Position numbers and translations under genes: made by a program | The notes under the pieces: generated by a model | What the model saw: the letters and a program-made list of their open reading frames with translations, nothing else | Told to the model about the DNA's origin: nothing | The model's database searches: none | Part shown: piece after piece, positions 50,470-64,000 of the stretch | Layout of the letters: every line of letters begins with the position of its first letter | Numbering within the stretch: position 1 is the stretch's first letter | Assembly (NCBI GenBank): GCA_964007475.1 | Contig: OZ023273.1 | Coordinates: 129,512,732-129,576,731, forward strand | DNA: 64,000 bases | Direction: 5' to 3' | From: Hybos culiciformis | Taxonomy: Eukaryota > Arthropoda > Insecta > Diptera > Hybotidae

Positions 50470-53400
50470 TTTTTATTTTTATTTTTAACCCGATTTCCAT
50501 CAAAAATTAAAAAACCGAGTAAGTATATATTTTCATTTTGTGTTGGTCTACGCCCGTTCAACAGTTAAATGTTTATAACTTGAAAGATTTCAATCGTTTA
50601 GATACCAAAATACGTGTAATCTCACTTTCTCTCAAACTAAAGAGTGACATTCTCAAATTACGGGTTTGAATCAGAAACTCTCAACCAATCAAGAGTGTTA
50701 ATAATTTTCATATAATAGTTATAAAAATTTGAAATTATTGGTACAAAATTTGATTTTAGTTAAAAATTAGTTAATTGTAATTATCATTAGATACTTGTAT
50801 TCGTGATCAAAATAAGTAAATTATTTATAACATTCTGACATTCTTAGTTTTTAGAATTTGCCTGTATTTAATGTAAGCCTAATTTCGAATTATCGACTCA
50901 TTATTTATAATTCTAATATTGAATTATTTTTTAAAATTTGTTTTTTGTCTTTTAATATTTCTTGATTTTGAATAAATTATTATCATGCACTGGGATGCTA
51001 AAGAAAAAGTTGAAATGCAGATTTTTTTTTTTTTTTTTTATTTTAAAAAACCATAATTTTTATTCATTTATTTATTTTTGATTTAAATTATAATGTCTCA
51101 TATTCAGTCCTACCTTAAACCTAAATTGATTTTTAATAACTCTTAGGTTAAAAAAGATGGGGTAATAAAAATATCAATAAAAATTCTTCTTTTTTTTTTT
51201 TGGTCTCCTTCTGTCTCCAAGGAAAAAAAAAAAGTCAAAATGATATGTAGCTCATTAAAATTTATGCGCCTATACAGAAATAAAACGTGCAGTATGTGCA
51301 TTATGTATTACCAGCTTGTTTTAAATCTCATTTTGGTCTAAGAAAAATTGTTTTGTTTTTTTTTACTTTTTTTAATAAAGCTGACATTTAAAAGTTCAAT
51401 TTTATTTATTTACAAGCGATTGGGTATTTGGGTTGGCTGTCATCAATTTTAATTCAAAGAATATTAATAATTTTAGTATTCCAAAACAAAACCATTTCTT
51501 CCAATCGTTGGAAATATTTCAAGAAGAATTTTAAACCGGCAAATGGGCGGGAAAATTTCGAACTTAGATATTTTTAGTACATTCATTTTTTAATCGATTT
51601 AAGGATAGTCTATTTCCAAAACAAAACGAATTTTAATTTTGGGAAGTTTAGTATTTGCCTTTTAGTAACATTACTGTACATACAAAGGATTTTATAGAAT
51701 TTGAAATTTAGATTACATCGATATTATGAAAACTATCGTAACTATATACTTATTAAATTATAAAAAATTTTACTCGTAATCATTTATTGGCTTATATCTT
51801 TTGTTTAAATTAATGATTTCTATATATTACTTGGTGGGCGCCAAAGTTAACACAGAACAAATATTTTGACATGATTTAGAATTGCATAAGACAAATTTTG
51901 ATGTCTCTTAATTCAAAGGAGTATTAAAAATAAAAAATATTATGATTTTAATAAGAAAATATATAAAAAATATTTTTTTTTTTTTTTTAGTCTTAAATCA
52001 ACAATATAAAAATTACTTCTTTTATTATTAAAAACAAAAAATAATGTCCAGAATCGTATAATATTTTATTATTATAATTTATTTTTTTTAATGATAAATA
52101 TGTTTAGCGGATTGTTTGCAGCCACAATATAGTTTTTTATTACATATTTGATACTAAAAATTTTTCTTTTAATATCATGACATCTTATTTTTTTGCTTAT
52201 TAATTATTTATTTTTTTTTAATTTAAGAGCCTTTTTGTACATATCACAAAATTTTAAAAATAAAAATATCTTGGATAACATTTGATTTTATAATTAAATA
52301 TACAGACCTAGGTATAATGCAAAAAAAGGAAAATTTTTATTTTATGAAAAAAAAAAAAAATTATTATCTAAAATAAAACAGGAGATTATTATAGGAATTT
52401 TTTATTTGGCCACCTCCGGAACCAATTTCGTTTTAAAAATCAAATATGTTTATATTGCATTTGGAATAAGTTCTTCTATTTTTGATTCTTCGGTGTATTT
52501 TGTTTCATTCGGTGTATTTAGTTGCTTATTGGATGTTCTTTGAAGTATTTTCTGCTTTTATTCAGTTTTGAAGACGATCCAAACTCTTTCATACACTAAA
52601 TCTGGCGCATATACAAAAATGATCGATAACACATTATGGCGTAACATTATTTCCAATATCTGGCCATGCAATCATTCGATGTTTATCTATGACATCCAGT
52701 ATAATTTTTTTAATTTTTTGGTCCAGCTAGATAATATTTTTTCTCAAAAGCTCTGCCAATTACATAGTACAGGTACACATTAAACCAATTCTTTTAACCA
52801 ACAGCAAATAATACAAATTATAATAGAACACTATAAAAACTTATTTATTAATAATGTTGTATGTTCACTAAATATTTCAATTCCTCAATTTTTTTTTCCA
52901 AAAAAGGATTTTATTCAATGATATAGTGTAGAATATAATTTTAGGTTGAACAATAAGCTATTCATATTCTGTAGATTAGAGATTAATATTGTCTTATAAA
53001 ACTGTAATAAAAAAATGACAAATAAAATTTTAGTACCTATGCATTTACTTTATTTAATTTTCATGTACATATTTTCTTTAAGGAAAATGAACCAAAAAAC
53101 TAAAGTCGGATATTGATTTGGTTTTTGTCATAAAAAAAATTACATTGAAAATATAAATCTTTTTAAATTACTTTCTGTTAATAATTTTGTGTAAATATAT
53201 ATAATTTTAAAAATTATATACTAAGATACATATCGCATATATTTTTGAAAAGAGGACAACCACATTTCATAACCATATTTAGTTATTACATATTGATTGA
53301 TTTACATCAAATTCATTGAATTAAAATTTATTAAAATCAATTATAATTTATATTTTTTAATTTTTTTTTATTTTTCAAAAAAAAAAAAAACAATAATGGT

Positions 53401-54226
53401 CAATAAATCTGTTTATTAAGTTAAATATTTTTGGAAACAAATATGAGATCCGTGAAGTAGTTTTAATTTTTAAGGTTTTCTCAATTTTCAATTATAATGC
53501 TTCGCTTATACTTTTAGGTTAAGGAATTTAGTTATGATTATACACATAAGAAATCCTACAATAGTTGTGTGTTAAAACCTTTAATTATGGCTTATATAGA
53601 TTTCTGGGTTATATAACATTTAGTAAATATTATAAAAGTTTATTAGATTTATTAGAGAATTATCGTATAAAATTGGCCGCAGGTCGTGCGCAAAAATAAC
53701 GCAGTTTTGGTTATAATGATAATGTTAATTATAATAAAATACCAATAAATTATTTATATAGTGGCTTTGTAAACAAAACGATAACAGAGTTTTGAAACAA
53801 AAGTAAACTAAAAACACGAAAAGCTTTTAAGATTTCAGATTTGATTTTTTATTGTAGTACATTTTATCCAAAATTTTAGGCCTCAACATAGTTTCTTCTT
53901 AACACAAATTGATTTGGTGAACTAAAATTTCATCATAATAATAAAATAAACTCACAATATTTTAGCTTCTGTTTTCATTTTTATTAACAATAAATACATA
54001 TTTATTTATTGCATTTTTTTTCTCCACATTTAAAAAAAAAAAAAATATCAACAAAAATTGTAAAAAATTATAAGTAATAACTTCTTATTTAATGTTTAAT
54101 CAGAAAACATAAATCTATCAAAGCAATTGGATAGAAAAAAAATAAATAAATAAACGACGAATTATATAAAAGGTGTATAAAATATTTTATAAATAAATTT
54201 ATTTGATTTGAAAAAAGCGCTGAAAA
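50470..54226. other. AT-rich non-coding stretch, no gene seen
   Basis: Includes T18 at 51022-51039 and the GC-rich 13-mer ttggtgggcgcca at 51831-51843. The forward frame at 52568-52783 (71 codons) is less low-complexity than others (it contains a SYTKSGAYTKMIDNTLWR segment), but I recognise no domain. Small GC patches lie at 51534-51552 and 53677-53702. Confidence 0.6.
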
Positions 54227-54254
54227 GTATCTTAAAGTTTAAACTTTAAGATAC
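54227..54254. repeat. Perfect 28-bp palindrome
   Basis: GTATCTTAAAGTTT and its exact complement meet with no spacer at 54240/54241. The similarity stops at both outer edges. It may be a protein-binding or hairpin site, the remnant of a collapsed foldback element, or chance in an AT-rich sequence. Confidence 0.85.
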
Positions 54255-54520
54255 ACTTTCATACAAAAAAAAAACCATTTGTTATTACTATTTACGATTT
54301 ATAATTCACAAACAATAAAAGATCAAAGAAAATATTGTAATAAACATTATGTTATTCATAGAATAGATTTTGAAAATATTTTAAAATTTTGAAATAAATT
54401 ATGAATTTTAAATTTGGTTTCCCAAATCGTTTACACCCATTAATTTGAGATCGTAGTCAAACTTTATGTCAACAGATCCCTGAAATTTTTTGTATGACAA
54501 TATTAATATTAGTTACTATT

Positions 54521-54560
54521 TCTAGTAGTTGGATATTATTTCTAGTAGTTGGATATTATT
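54521..54560. repeat. 20-bp tandem duplication
   Basis: Two identical copies of tctagtagttggatattatt, at 54521-54540 and 54541-54560. Confidence 0.9.
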
Positions 54561-57500
54561 TTTGGGTCAATTCTTGTTAAATCTTTCCAAGAGATGCAAT
54601 TATGTAACTTAAAAAAAAGGAAAAGGCCTATTTTTTCTTTGATGTTATACATAATGCAAAACAACACCAATGCATTATTATTTTGGATATCTTAATTTCT
54701 TTGTTTCTTCATCTCCCTGTGTTCTTCTTCTTTGGTAAAAACTGCTCAACTGTGGGATTTTTGGCAGAAGTACATTCTTATTAATTCCGAAATTTGGAGT
54801 AAAAACTGCTAAATCAATGTTAGTTTTGCAACAAATCAAGGCTTTTAGTTAATTTAATAAGAAAAGACAGCATCGAAGCACGTGTGTTGAATCGCCTCCT
54901 TCGGAAACTAAACAATATTTAATGTGTGCTATATAAATTTTAATAAAATAATTTACTTTATTTGCACATTACTCAAGGAGCCTTTTCCTCTTTGATGTTT
55001 TGCACCTCTCAATGAATCAAAAATGAATTATAAATTTCTTTTAATGAAGAAAAAAATATAAATATCTTGTAGACATACATTTTTTTTTGGTTAACATGAT
55101 AGGATGATATTTAATTTATTAACCTATCTTAGAAATCAATAATTTCAAATCTGACAGCTTTCTTCACTTGCTTCTTATAATATACTTTTTTTTTTCTTCA
55201 GATTTATCTGTGTAAATTTCACAATCCTGAATGTAAACTATATGAATGCAAAAATTATTTTATATCATTTATTAACTAAAATGTTTAAATAAGCCAAGTT
55301 GGAGGAAATTCCTTCAAGTGATTTCAATTACAAATTTGGCGTTTTATTTATGAATATTAGGTATAGTATAATTTAATACTATTCTATTACTATTAATTTT
55401 TTTATTTTTTCTGTTCATGGACCAAATTTTTTTGTGTATTTTTAATTGGCATCAACTCATTTATCAATTTTCACGCAAATCCATTGTTAACTTCCAGTCC
55501 GACTCCTTGAGTACAGAAGGGGTTTTTCCATTTATTTAGTTTATCGTCTTCCCAAAATACTACTTTGCATCAGAATCCATTCCAAAATTAAAATTAATGT
55601 AAATTTTGTGTAAAAATAATTTAGACCCTTCGCCGGCTGGAAGCTGTATGATTGTATGAAGTATTTCAAATCCAAATGTTGAAGCGGGCTCTATATTTCA
55701 TTCCTCATTGATTATGTACATTTCTATAATTTTAATAATTTTGTCATTATACGTTCGCCATTCAGTTTTGTTCAATAATAACGAAATTTTTGTGCGATAT
55801 TAAAGTTATGATAAAAATTTATAACAGACAATAAATTATTTTACAAATTATGTTGAACTATAAAAGAATAATTTTTCTCCAGAATCAAATATATGATGTT
55901 ATTAACCAAATATTTGTGACGATAACATTATGAGCATAGATAGTTATTTATAAAATTAATAAATCAGTTTATTTCTTCTAATAAGTATTGAAAAAAAATA
56001 TATTATGTTTTTGTTTGACGAAATAATTAGCAATAAAGAATTTGTAAAGAATTTTGCTCATTTTTGAAATACATTAAATTGTATTTGATTAGAAATTATA
56101 TAAATATGGTGTATGTTAGTAACAAAGAAGTATGAAATATAAAATTTAAATATTTTCTTTTTCAATTCATATCCAGGACGATGAGTTTGAATAATAAATA
56201 GGCAAAATAATTTTTATCATTGAAAATAAAAAAGTATATATTAGAATTATAATCTTAGCATGAAAATTATATATCAAATTAAGTTCTATTTACTCAATTT
56301 CACATTCCCCTATAAAATTATAATTTTTTTTATAATTACGAGAATTAAATTTTTAATAATAATTACCTTTACCATATTATATCTTTAATATGATACACGG
56401 CACCATTAAATTTTAATTCATTTAACACTAATTATATAATTAAAATAATTTCTATGTATTTCCTAAAGTAAAAAGATATCAAAAAACCATCTACTTTTGC
56501 AATATTTTATCTAAAACTGAAATTCTTACATTAAAAACTAAATATTTTATTTAAAACAAATGCGAGTACACTTAAATTGAATATAATTGATGCGTTAAGC
56601 CTTGTTTAGAAAGTTACAGACGTATCTTTTATAAGAAATTCCAGAATTAGAAATTTTTAGAATCATGCGATTTGATATATATACTCTTTTCTTTAGTTTA
56701 ACACAAAAAATTTGACATGAGAAACAAAAAATAAATTTCTTACAAATATACACTTGCGTCCAAAAATTTTCAACTCCTATCTTGATATCCTAAGGTTATT
56801 TAAACCCATCAGTTAGCCTTGTGTAATTAATGTTCTAAAAACTGTCTTTATACTTATATAACTTATATATAATATATATATATAAAATATAATAATATAA
56901 TAACATATATTCTTTTTTATTTTATTATTATTATTTTTCTTTTTTTAATGATATAATATAAAACGTTATAAATTCCAAGTATTTTGATAGTAATGCAATT
57001 ATGATATTTTTATTACGTTTAACGATAATAATCTCTTATTATAAAGTGACTTTATTATTATTAAGGATAATAAAAAAAATAAAAAAAAAATTAAATTTCT
57101 GCACGAATATAAATGCGAATATGCGTGCACTTTTATTATTACAATTATTATTTTTTATTATTATTAATAAAAGACATTAAAACATTAACAGTATCATAAT
57201 ATAAAATAATATATTACTTATATATAGTTATTATGAAAATAATTCTAATTAATAAAATCATGAAAAAAAACGTATGTATGAGGTAAAGGTACTATAGCTA
57301 ATGTTTATTTTGTTTTAAACCCTATATAAAATGTTTTTTATTATAAGAGTTTAGCGAAAAAAAGAAATAAGATTTTTTTTAATTAAATAAATTCAGTATA
57401 CTTATATAATGATATTTGTGATGTTAACGTTGACCTTTATTATAACTTTTATTATAAGTTATATAATCATTATTTAGTTTTGGTAGTTTTTGTCCAAAAA

Positions 57501-60480
57501 AAAGGTTTGTTAGAATCAATTGCAAGACAAAAGAGTTTTATGTGCTTAAGAGACGGAAATTGTTTGGTAGTTGATTAAATATAAATTTTACTAAGTATTT
57601 CTGGACCTGGGTTGAGTTAAATAAAACCATTTTTTTTTTCTTCGTGAAAAACAAGAGAGAATACTTTGTTACTATTTATAACAATAACATACATATACAC
57701 TATATTAATAAATGATTTTTTTTTTCTTTGATGCGTTAAAAAACAAATTTATTTTGAATTGTCATTAATTAAAACTCTTGTGGCAATTCCATCATGAACA
57801 TTTTTAGTAATTAAAAATTAAATTTTAATTCATTTTATTGATATATAATAATACAGTAAATAATAGCTTAAATCAATCTTTCAATATAATATAACTATGA
57901 ATGTTTGTTATAAGTGCAATGTTCTCAAAATTGATTATATTTATTTATTAATATTTCATTATGTACCAAAAATTGATGTGTTGTTCATATATTATGTTTT
58001 CGGGAACTCTCGTATTCTCAGCGATGGGAAAACGCTAGTTAATCCACATATTTTATTTAAACATAAAAAACTGTACACTATGTCTATCACATGTTTATGT
58101 ATTCATATTGAGACTCTGTTATGCTTATTTCAATTTGGTTAAACCAAAAAAAAATAAATAAATATCATAAACCTTTTACGCTTTTGGTGAAGTTGGAACT
58201 AAAACAATTTTAAAGGTAAATCAATATTTTTACCTCTTCCCTGGTGACTTAATATTTTAAATTTTGAAAACAAAATATTACTTCATTGATTAATGTATTT
58301 ATTAAAGTGTGAACTAAATTATTATTTATTTAAAAAATATATTTAAAAAATATAATATATTTTTCAAATATATCAAGTCACGCAATTAAAAGAAAAATAT
58401 TAATTTAAGGAAAAAAAAAATAACTACATTAAATCATTTATAATTATAATAAGAACACGTAAATATTTAATATCCTTAAAATTATATTCATAAAGTTAAA
58501 TAAACATTTAAAAAATATTAAAACATGTACAGGAGATATCCATCAACAATTATCATAATTTTTTTTTTCCGTTTGTTAAAAGAAAAACTATTTAAATACG
58601 TACATCCAGTAGTGCAGCAGAAATAGTAAAAACTCATATTAATAGACGTAATGGGTTCTAAATGTTGACACGTGATCCAAAAATAAGTCAAAATATAAGT
58701 TCTTATTCATAATTTCAACATTGTAGTGTCATGTTTTGCCCCTTTTTTAATATGTTGATTGTTTATCATAGTAAATTCATCTTTAGAATTTTTTTTTAAA
58801 GATACGTAGTATTTACACGCTGCACACTTAACAAGGGAAATGAAAAATTATGGAAAATTATTCTTTAATAATTCATAGGGTTGTATCATAATATAATCAT
58901 ATGCTATTACATGTTAATAAGATAAATAAACATTAACTTCTTTTTAAATTTTTGGGTGACTTAGTTTGTGAAGAAAATTTAAAGATATCCCATATAACAT
59001 TAATTACTTCATATTTAAGTTCATATATTTGAGTTTATTTAAGAGTTTAAAAATATGATAAACTCTCTAATAAAAGTATGTCTAATATTTTTGAAAATCT
59101 ATCAATTCGAAAAAAAGTCTTGTAGTTTTCTTTCTTCATCACAAAAAAATTTGACCCCAATGACATAAATAAATTCAGACTTTCAATTAACATATTAGTT
59201 ATTGTTAAAATGTTTTTCTTTTATAAAAAAAAGTTATAATCGCGAACGATGAAAAATCTCGGTTATGACATTCGCGGTTATGTCAAGTAGCGTTATTACG
59301 GCTGCAAAATATTGTATAATTTATGTAACAAAATGTATTCTAAAAATTTAAATTTGAAAATTTAATGATAATATAAACATATTTTTAGAAGCAAATCTGT
59401 AGATTCAAGTCTAGATTAATTGCAGAATAATTTCTTCTAATCCAAAAAATAAAAAAATTATTCGGGTCCGTGCTATAAGTAAAATGAAATAAGACCAAAT
59501 ATGCTTTATTTCACATTCAGATTAGTGAAAGTGAGAATAACATAATTTAAAAATTTCTATTATTCTAAATTTTTGACTTGGTGAATAGAATAATTTGTTA
59601 GTTGGGAAGGGTTAATATTTTTTTTGTGAGGAAGTCATTTAAGAATGTATAAGCATTTAACTTCTGGCTGTGATTATTATTAGGTTTATGAAAATGAAAT
59701 GATTTGTTGATATAAAAATCGGAAAAAGATAGGGCTACAACAAAAAAAAAAAAAGGTTTTTATTAAATAATTATTCATGATGAAATTGAACAGAAATTTA
59801 TGAAAATATTACATTTTTATGATTAACATAAAATGACAATCATGCGTCTGCTGACACTAATGGGGGATTTTCTTCTTTTTTTTGTTTAACAAATCTGGGA
59901 GGTCACGTGCCGGAAGGCGTTATGTTTATTTGTCACAATTTATGATTATATCGAAATGTTGTATTTGTAAAAAAAAAATAAATACATTTTCCATTTAGCT
60001 TTTCAATGTTGTCGGTATTATGAGTGAAGATTATCTATTTTTTTTATAGATAAATTTTATTTTGAATTAAAATCAAATTTAGTTTTTTTATAGTATGTAC
60101 TTTAATAATTTTTTTTCTAATCTTAAAACTAATATTTTTGTTAAGATTGTGTTTGAAACTATTATACTCTCATAGCCAAACTTAAAGAAAATTCGAGATT
60201 GATAAATCTATTAATTAAAATTAAATGTTCAGGGACTTTAGTTATTTTAGTTTTTTTTTTAGATTTTACATTTTAAGTAAAATAAAACTGGTCACAAAAA
60301 GTTTTTCAAGTTCCCTTTATAGTTTCACCTAGTTGGATTTATTTCATGTCTTTATATTTTGTAAGAAATACTATCAAATCTTTTAATATTTTGATAGTTA
60401 AATATATATTCAAGATATTAATTTGTTAATATTATAGACATACTTAATAAATAATGGATTATTTCTATTATAATTATTTT

Positions 60481-60516
60481 GATTTTCAAACTTTAATTGA
60501 TTTTCAAACTTTAATG
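60481..60516. repeat. 18-bp tandem duplication
   Basis: gattttcaaactttaat plus t or g, at 60481-60498 and 60499-60516, one difference at the last base. Confidence 0.85.
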
Positions 60517-61309
60517 GATTAAAAATATATTTGCATTTTTAAATTATGTTGTAGATGTAGATAATTATTTAAATACGATACAAATTACATATTCCAGTTC
60601 ATACATTTATTCTGACTATTGCCGTTAATATTAGTTATTTTAAATATATACTTTTATTTATCCTAACTACTGAATTAATTAATTATTGCTATTTTTTTCG
60701 TAGATTGAAAAGTTATTGTTATTGAAACACAGATTTCTTTTAATAACTTTTGTAAGCGTTAAATACTATCTTGTTATCATAGGTATATCTTTTAACATTT
60801 AATTTATTGAATTAAAATAAAGTAAAATGTATAAATAAAACCAAGCTTACAGCTATAATAATTTCAATCTCATATTAAAGGAGACGTTTTTTTAAACACG
60901 AATACAAATTCTTGAACGCGTGATATTTTTCTAAATTGCATATCTTTAGCTATTTTCTCATCAAAAATGTCCAGCATTAAATGTCTATCCGTTTGTCACT
61001 AAAATGCTCTACGATTTTAGATTTGGGAGTTAGAAACTAGGATCTAAATAATTTTCATATAAAATTTATATTGATATTTTACGTTTTTTTACAACTTTTA
61101 ATAGTTTCTGATGAAAATTATTATGTTCGATAGATAAATATCAATTAGAGGAACTTAAAACATGGTTAGATTTAAACTTAAAACATGCTTAGTACTATGG
61201 TCTTGATTTCGATGAAATTTTTTATGTATATGCTTATAATTTAATGGTATTCGTACATATGGTACTGAAGTAAACAAAAAATAATTTTAGGCCCTAGTTT
61301 TAACCAAGG

Positions 61310-61395
61310 TATCTTAAAGTGTCTTAAATTGAACTGTAAAAAAATATTCCATACTTAATTTATCCGATAACTATATACTGTTCTATATTTTTTCA
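61310..61395. repeat. Divergent dispersed repeat, copy B
   Basis: Partner of 31690-31778 in the same orientation: gtcttaaattgaact, an aatttatccgata stretch and tactgttctat followed by T-rich sequence occur in the same order. The match is moderate with gaps. The upstream gatttcgatgaaatt near 61207 may belong to the same old element. Confidence 0.4.
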
Positions 61396-64000
61396 ATTCT
61401 TTTTTCGTGCCATTAATTTCTCTTTGTAATACCTACACTGTTCTTGAAATTCTTTTTGAAAAATTCTATTTCGATTAAACAAAAAAGATTTGATTTTCAC
61501 TGAAATATATATAAAAAAAAAACGTTATTTCACAATTCAATGACACTTTCCTTTTTATAATTTTTATTTTTTTATTTTTTGCATTGAACTTTGAAGGTCA
61601 ATATCGAATTTGAATAAAATGTAACAAAAATATCAAATGTTACAAATAGGGAAAAATCTATTTTTAAATTTGTATTTTTTCAAATTTTTTTTTGTACTGT
61701 ATAACAACAAGTTCTTATAATGATTTCCCATTTTCTTTAATGAAAATATCTATATCTGAAAAAAATTTTTGAACAAAAAAAAAAAATATTTTAAATGTAA
61801 GCATAGCACAAATTGAGTGCACATTTTATAATTGAGGAAAAGTTAAATTGTATTAATTTTTTTTGAATGTAAAATATTATATTAAGCCAAATATATGGCT
61901 TGCATTATATAAGGGGGGAGCGTACAACAGACTTGAAGGATAAGGAAAATAAATAATAAAAAAAAAAACAAATGAATCAAATTAAAAATTTTTCATAAAT
62001 ATATATTTTTTTTTAATTAAAAAAACTTGTGTATTTAAAAACAAAAAAATTTTTAATTTATTGAAAATATTTTTGTTTCTGACATCTGAAAATTATGTAC
62101 ACACGTTAAGTATGTGCATACTATATATAGATTAGTATAGTCAGTACAGTACAAATTATGAAAACTTTTTTTATAATTTTAAATTGTTTTTGGTTTAAAT
62201 TTTTTTTAATACGAAGAGTGTTGCGAAGGTGTGTTATATCAAAACTTTTTTTTTCTTCCTACGATAACTATATTTGGGAAAAAAATATCTATAATACAAA
62301 ATTTTCTTTTTGTGTTTCATCCTAGTGGGTAATGGTTTTTTATTTATATATATATGTAGGAAAACTATTTTAATGAACTTCGAGGATGTAAGGCTAGTGG
62401 GTAATAAAATCTTTGAGTATATTCATCAAATAATGGTTTCAGACTTCAATGGAATAATTAAGGGGGGATGAATAATCTTAGAAAACTGTGTTTAATGCAT
62501 TCAGATGCATTGTAAATTGGAGAGATGAACAGAATATCGATTTTCTGTGACTACCATATAAAATAATTATGTTCGAACCTATAGAACAAAAATATTCGGC
62601 TGTAGTCATATAGATTACAATATATGTATTACAATAGATATTTTTCAGTATTCTTGCAAAATAATTTTCTAAATGAAAAGTTAAATTATAAATTTTTAAT
62701 GAATTGTCATAAATTTTTTTTTATTTTAGTAAATTAAAAATATATTTTGGTTAATTTGTAATTTTGTTTACATTACTCTGTCAGCCGTATTTTAATATTC
62801 TTTGTTCTTTGTTTGACAAATAAAAGAGAACATAAATCTTCATAAATTCGCAAATTTGCCAAATTCTGGAAAAAATTTAAATTGTTTTTCTTGAATTAAA
62901 TTCTAAGAAAAGCGTGCAAATTAAAAAGGGATAATAAATATTGTAAAATAAATAGATACATTTTTTTTTTTTTTTTTTGATAATTTTTGATATGCTAAAT
63001 TAAAGGGTAATATAGTTTTGTTCTAAAGGTAATCTTCTTAAAAAAAAAAAATTCATTTTTCTTGGTAAAATATTTAAGTGTATGTGTAAAAAGTACTTTA
63101 AGTAATTATTTTGCAAAATGTTTATCTCAGACAATTGTTAATTTTTCTTAAACCTTACATTTTTAAATAAAAACATGCAAAAAATTAATATTAATAGAAG
63201 TATTTCTAAGGACACCGCAGGATATCGTTTTGCAAAAAAATTTTATTTATTTTCTTTTACTAATTTTGTTCAAAAATCTAAATTTACGTTCAAATCAAAT
63301 TTTAAATAATAATATTTTTTAGTTTATTTGAAGTTTCAGTAGAAAGGAGCCACTGTTTTTTAAAACATTCTATTTTTGACATTACTTATTCCAAAATTGT
63401 ATTAGCTTTGTAGTAATGTATTATATTGATATTATTTGCGCAAACATGGAAATGAAATAAGAACAGTATTCCTACTTAATATATTATAAAAGGTTTGATA
63501 TTAAAATTGGAATAGGTATGTCATTAGTTCGAATTAAATATTTGTCGTGATTAAGTATTGAAAATTTCAATAATTTCCTGGAATAAATATCTTGTTTCAT
63601 ATTTCATATTTTTAGCAGTTGTCGGTGGATCAAAAATTTTTTGAAGTTTTTTTTTATCAAAAGAACCCAGGAATTAAGAATTTTGTTTAGAAATAAGGTA
63701 TTCTATATATATACTTAAAATTTAGAACGTAATCGTCACTTCACCATTAATCTTAAAAAAAAAAAAATTTCCTTCTTAAAATTCGATTGTCTTAATATCC
63801 GATTTTGTATATTAATTCTTTATAATACTATGGTACGTTACTGTTTCCTTTTTGGATCAAAACAAATTAAGAAGATTTCTTGCTTAAGAAGATATTGAAA
63901 TAGATCCTCTATAAAAATATTTATATTTTTGGTTTATTGTTTGGTTCATTTGTTAAAAGTAAAAATTGTATCGTTTAAAGGCTAATTGAAGAAAAAGTTG

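Larger units (their letters stand above)
54561..64000. other. AT-rich non-coding stretch, no gene seen
   Basis: Nine kilobases of AT-rich DNA with poly-T runs (T18 at 62961-62978), an 18-bp tandem repeat at 60481-60516 and the repeat remnant at 61310-61395. The forward frame at 57897-58142 (81 codons) is the longest here but has no recognisable motif and no exon context. Slightly GC-richer patches at 55495-55530, 55622-55645 and 59239-59310 are unexplained. Confidence 0.6.

Noticed and set aside
52568..52783. 71-codon forward frame that looks less low-complexity than others, considered as a transposase remnant
   Set aside because: No catalytic motif, helix-turn-helix or zinc-finger pattern could be recognised, and there are no inverted ends around it.
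57897..58142. 81-codon forward frame
   Set aside because: No recognisable domain, no exon-like flanks, and I/Y/L/F/C-rich composition typical of chance frames in AT-rich DNA.
62332..62405. Direct repeat CTAGTGGGTAAT at 62332 and 62394, considered as a target-site duplication
   Set aside because: The 50 bp between the copies shows no element ends, so an insertion cannot be supported.

Overview
This window looks like non-coding nuclear DNA from an invertebrate, most likely an insect. It is extremely AT-rich (by eye near 80%; not computed), packed with poly-A and poly-T runs of 8-20 bases, and the longest open frames are only about 60-86 codons. None of those frames resembles a known protein family, and most are low-complexity translations (F/I/K/Y/N) of AT-rich DNA. 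There are no operons, ribosome-binding sites or rRNA. I find no convincing exon, so the window is either a large intergenic gap or the inside of a very large intron. The insect assignment is an inference from the style of the mobile elements (Helitron text, hAT-type ends, tRNA-derived repeats).

The recognisable content is degenerate mobile DNA and simple repeats. From left to right: a tandem pair of tRNA-derived units with Pol III A and B boxes (2335-2555); a candidate 229-bp element with 16-bp inverted ends (6299-6527) followed by a 52-bp tandem duplication (6623-6726); a 64-bp (TA)n microsatellite next to a 436-bp hAT-like MITE with CAGGGCCGGC ends (9217-9782); a 608-bp non-autonomous Helitron with readable TC...CTAG ends in an A/T target and an internal 230-bp duplication (13010-13617); a compound of a 183-bp foldback and a 338-bp inverted-ended unit holding a 31-bp minisatellite (15583-16109); a tRNA pseudogene or SINE head on the minus strand (30481-30560); a 31-bp tandem duplication (41061-41122); a nearly perfect 112-bp-arm inverted repeat (50188-50469); and a perfect 28-bp palindrome (54227-54254). 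Weaker repeat remnants lie at 31690-31778, 61310-61395, 42035-42160 and 49180-49375.

No gene set works together here. The right-hand half (about 17-30 kb and 55-64 kb in particular) is close to featureless by eye. I see no evidence of a new multi-gene system. The best leads are structural: the well-bounded Helitron with its internal duplication, the tRNA-unit dimer, and the very young-looking inverted repeat at 50.2-50.5 kb.
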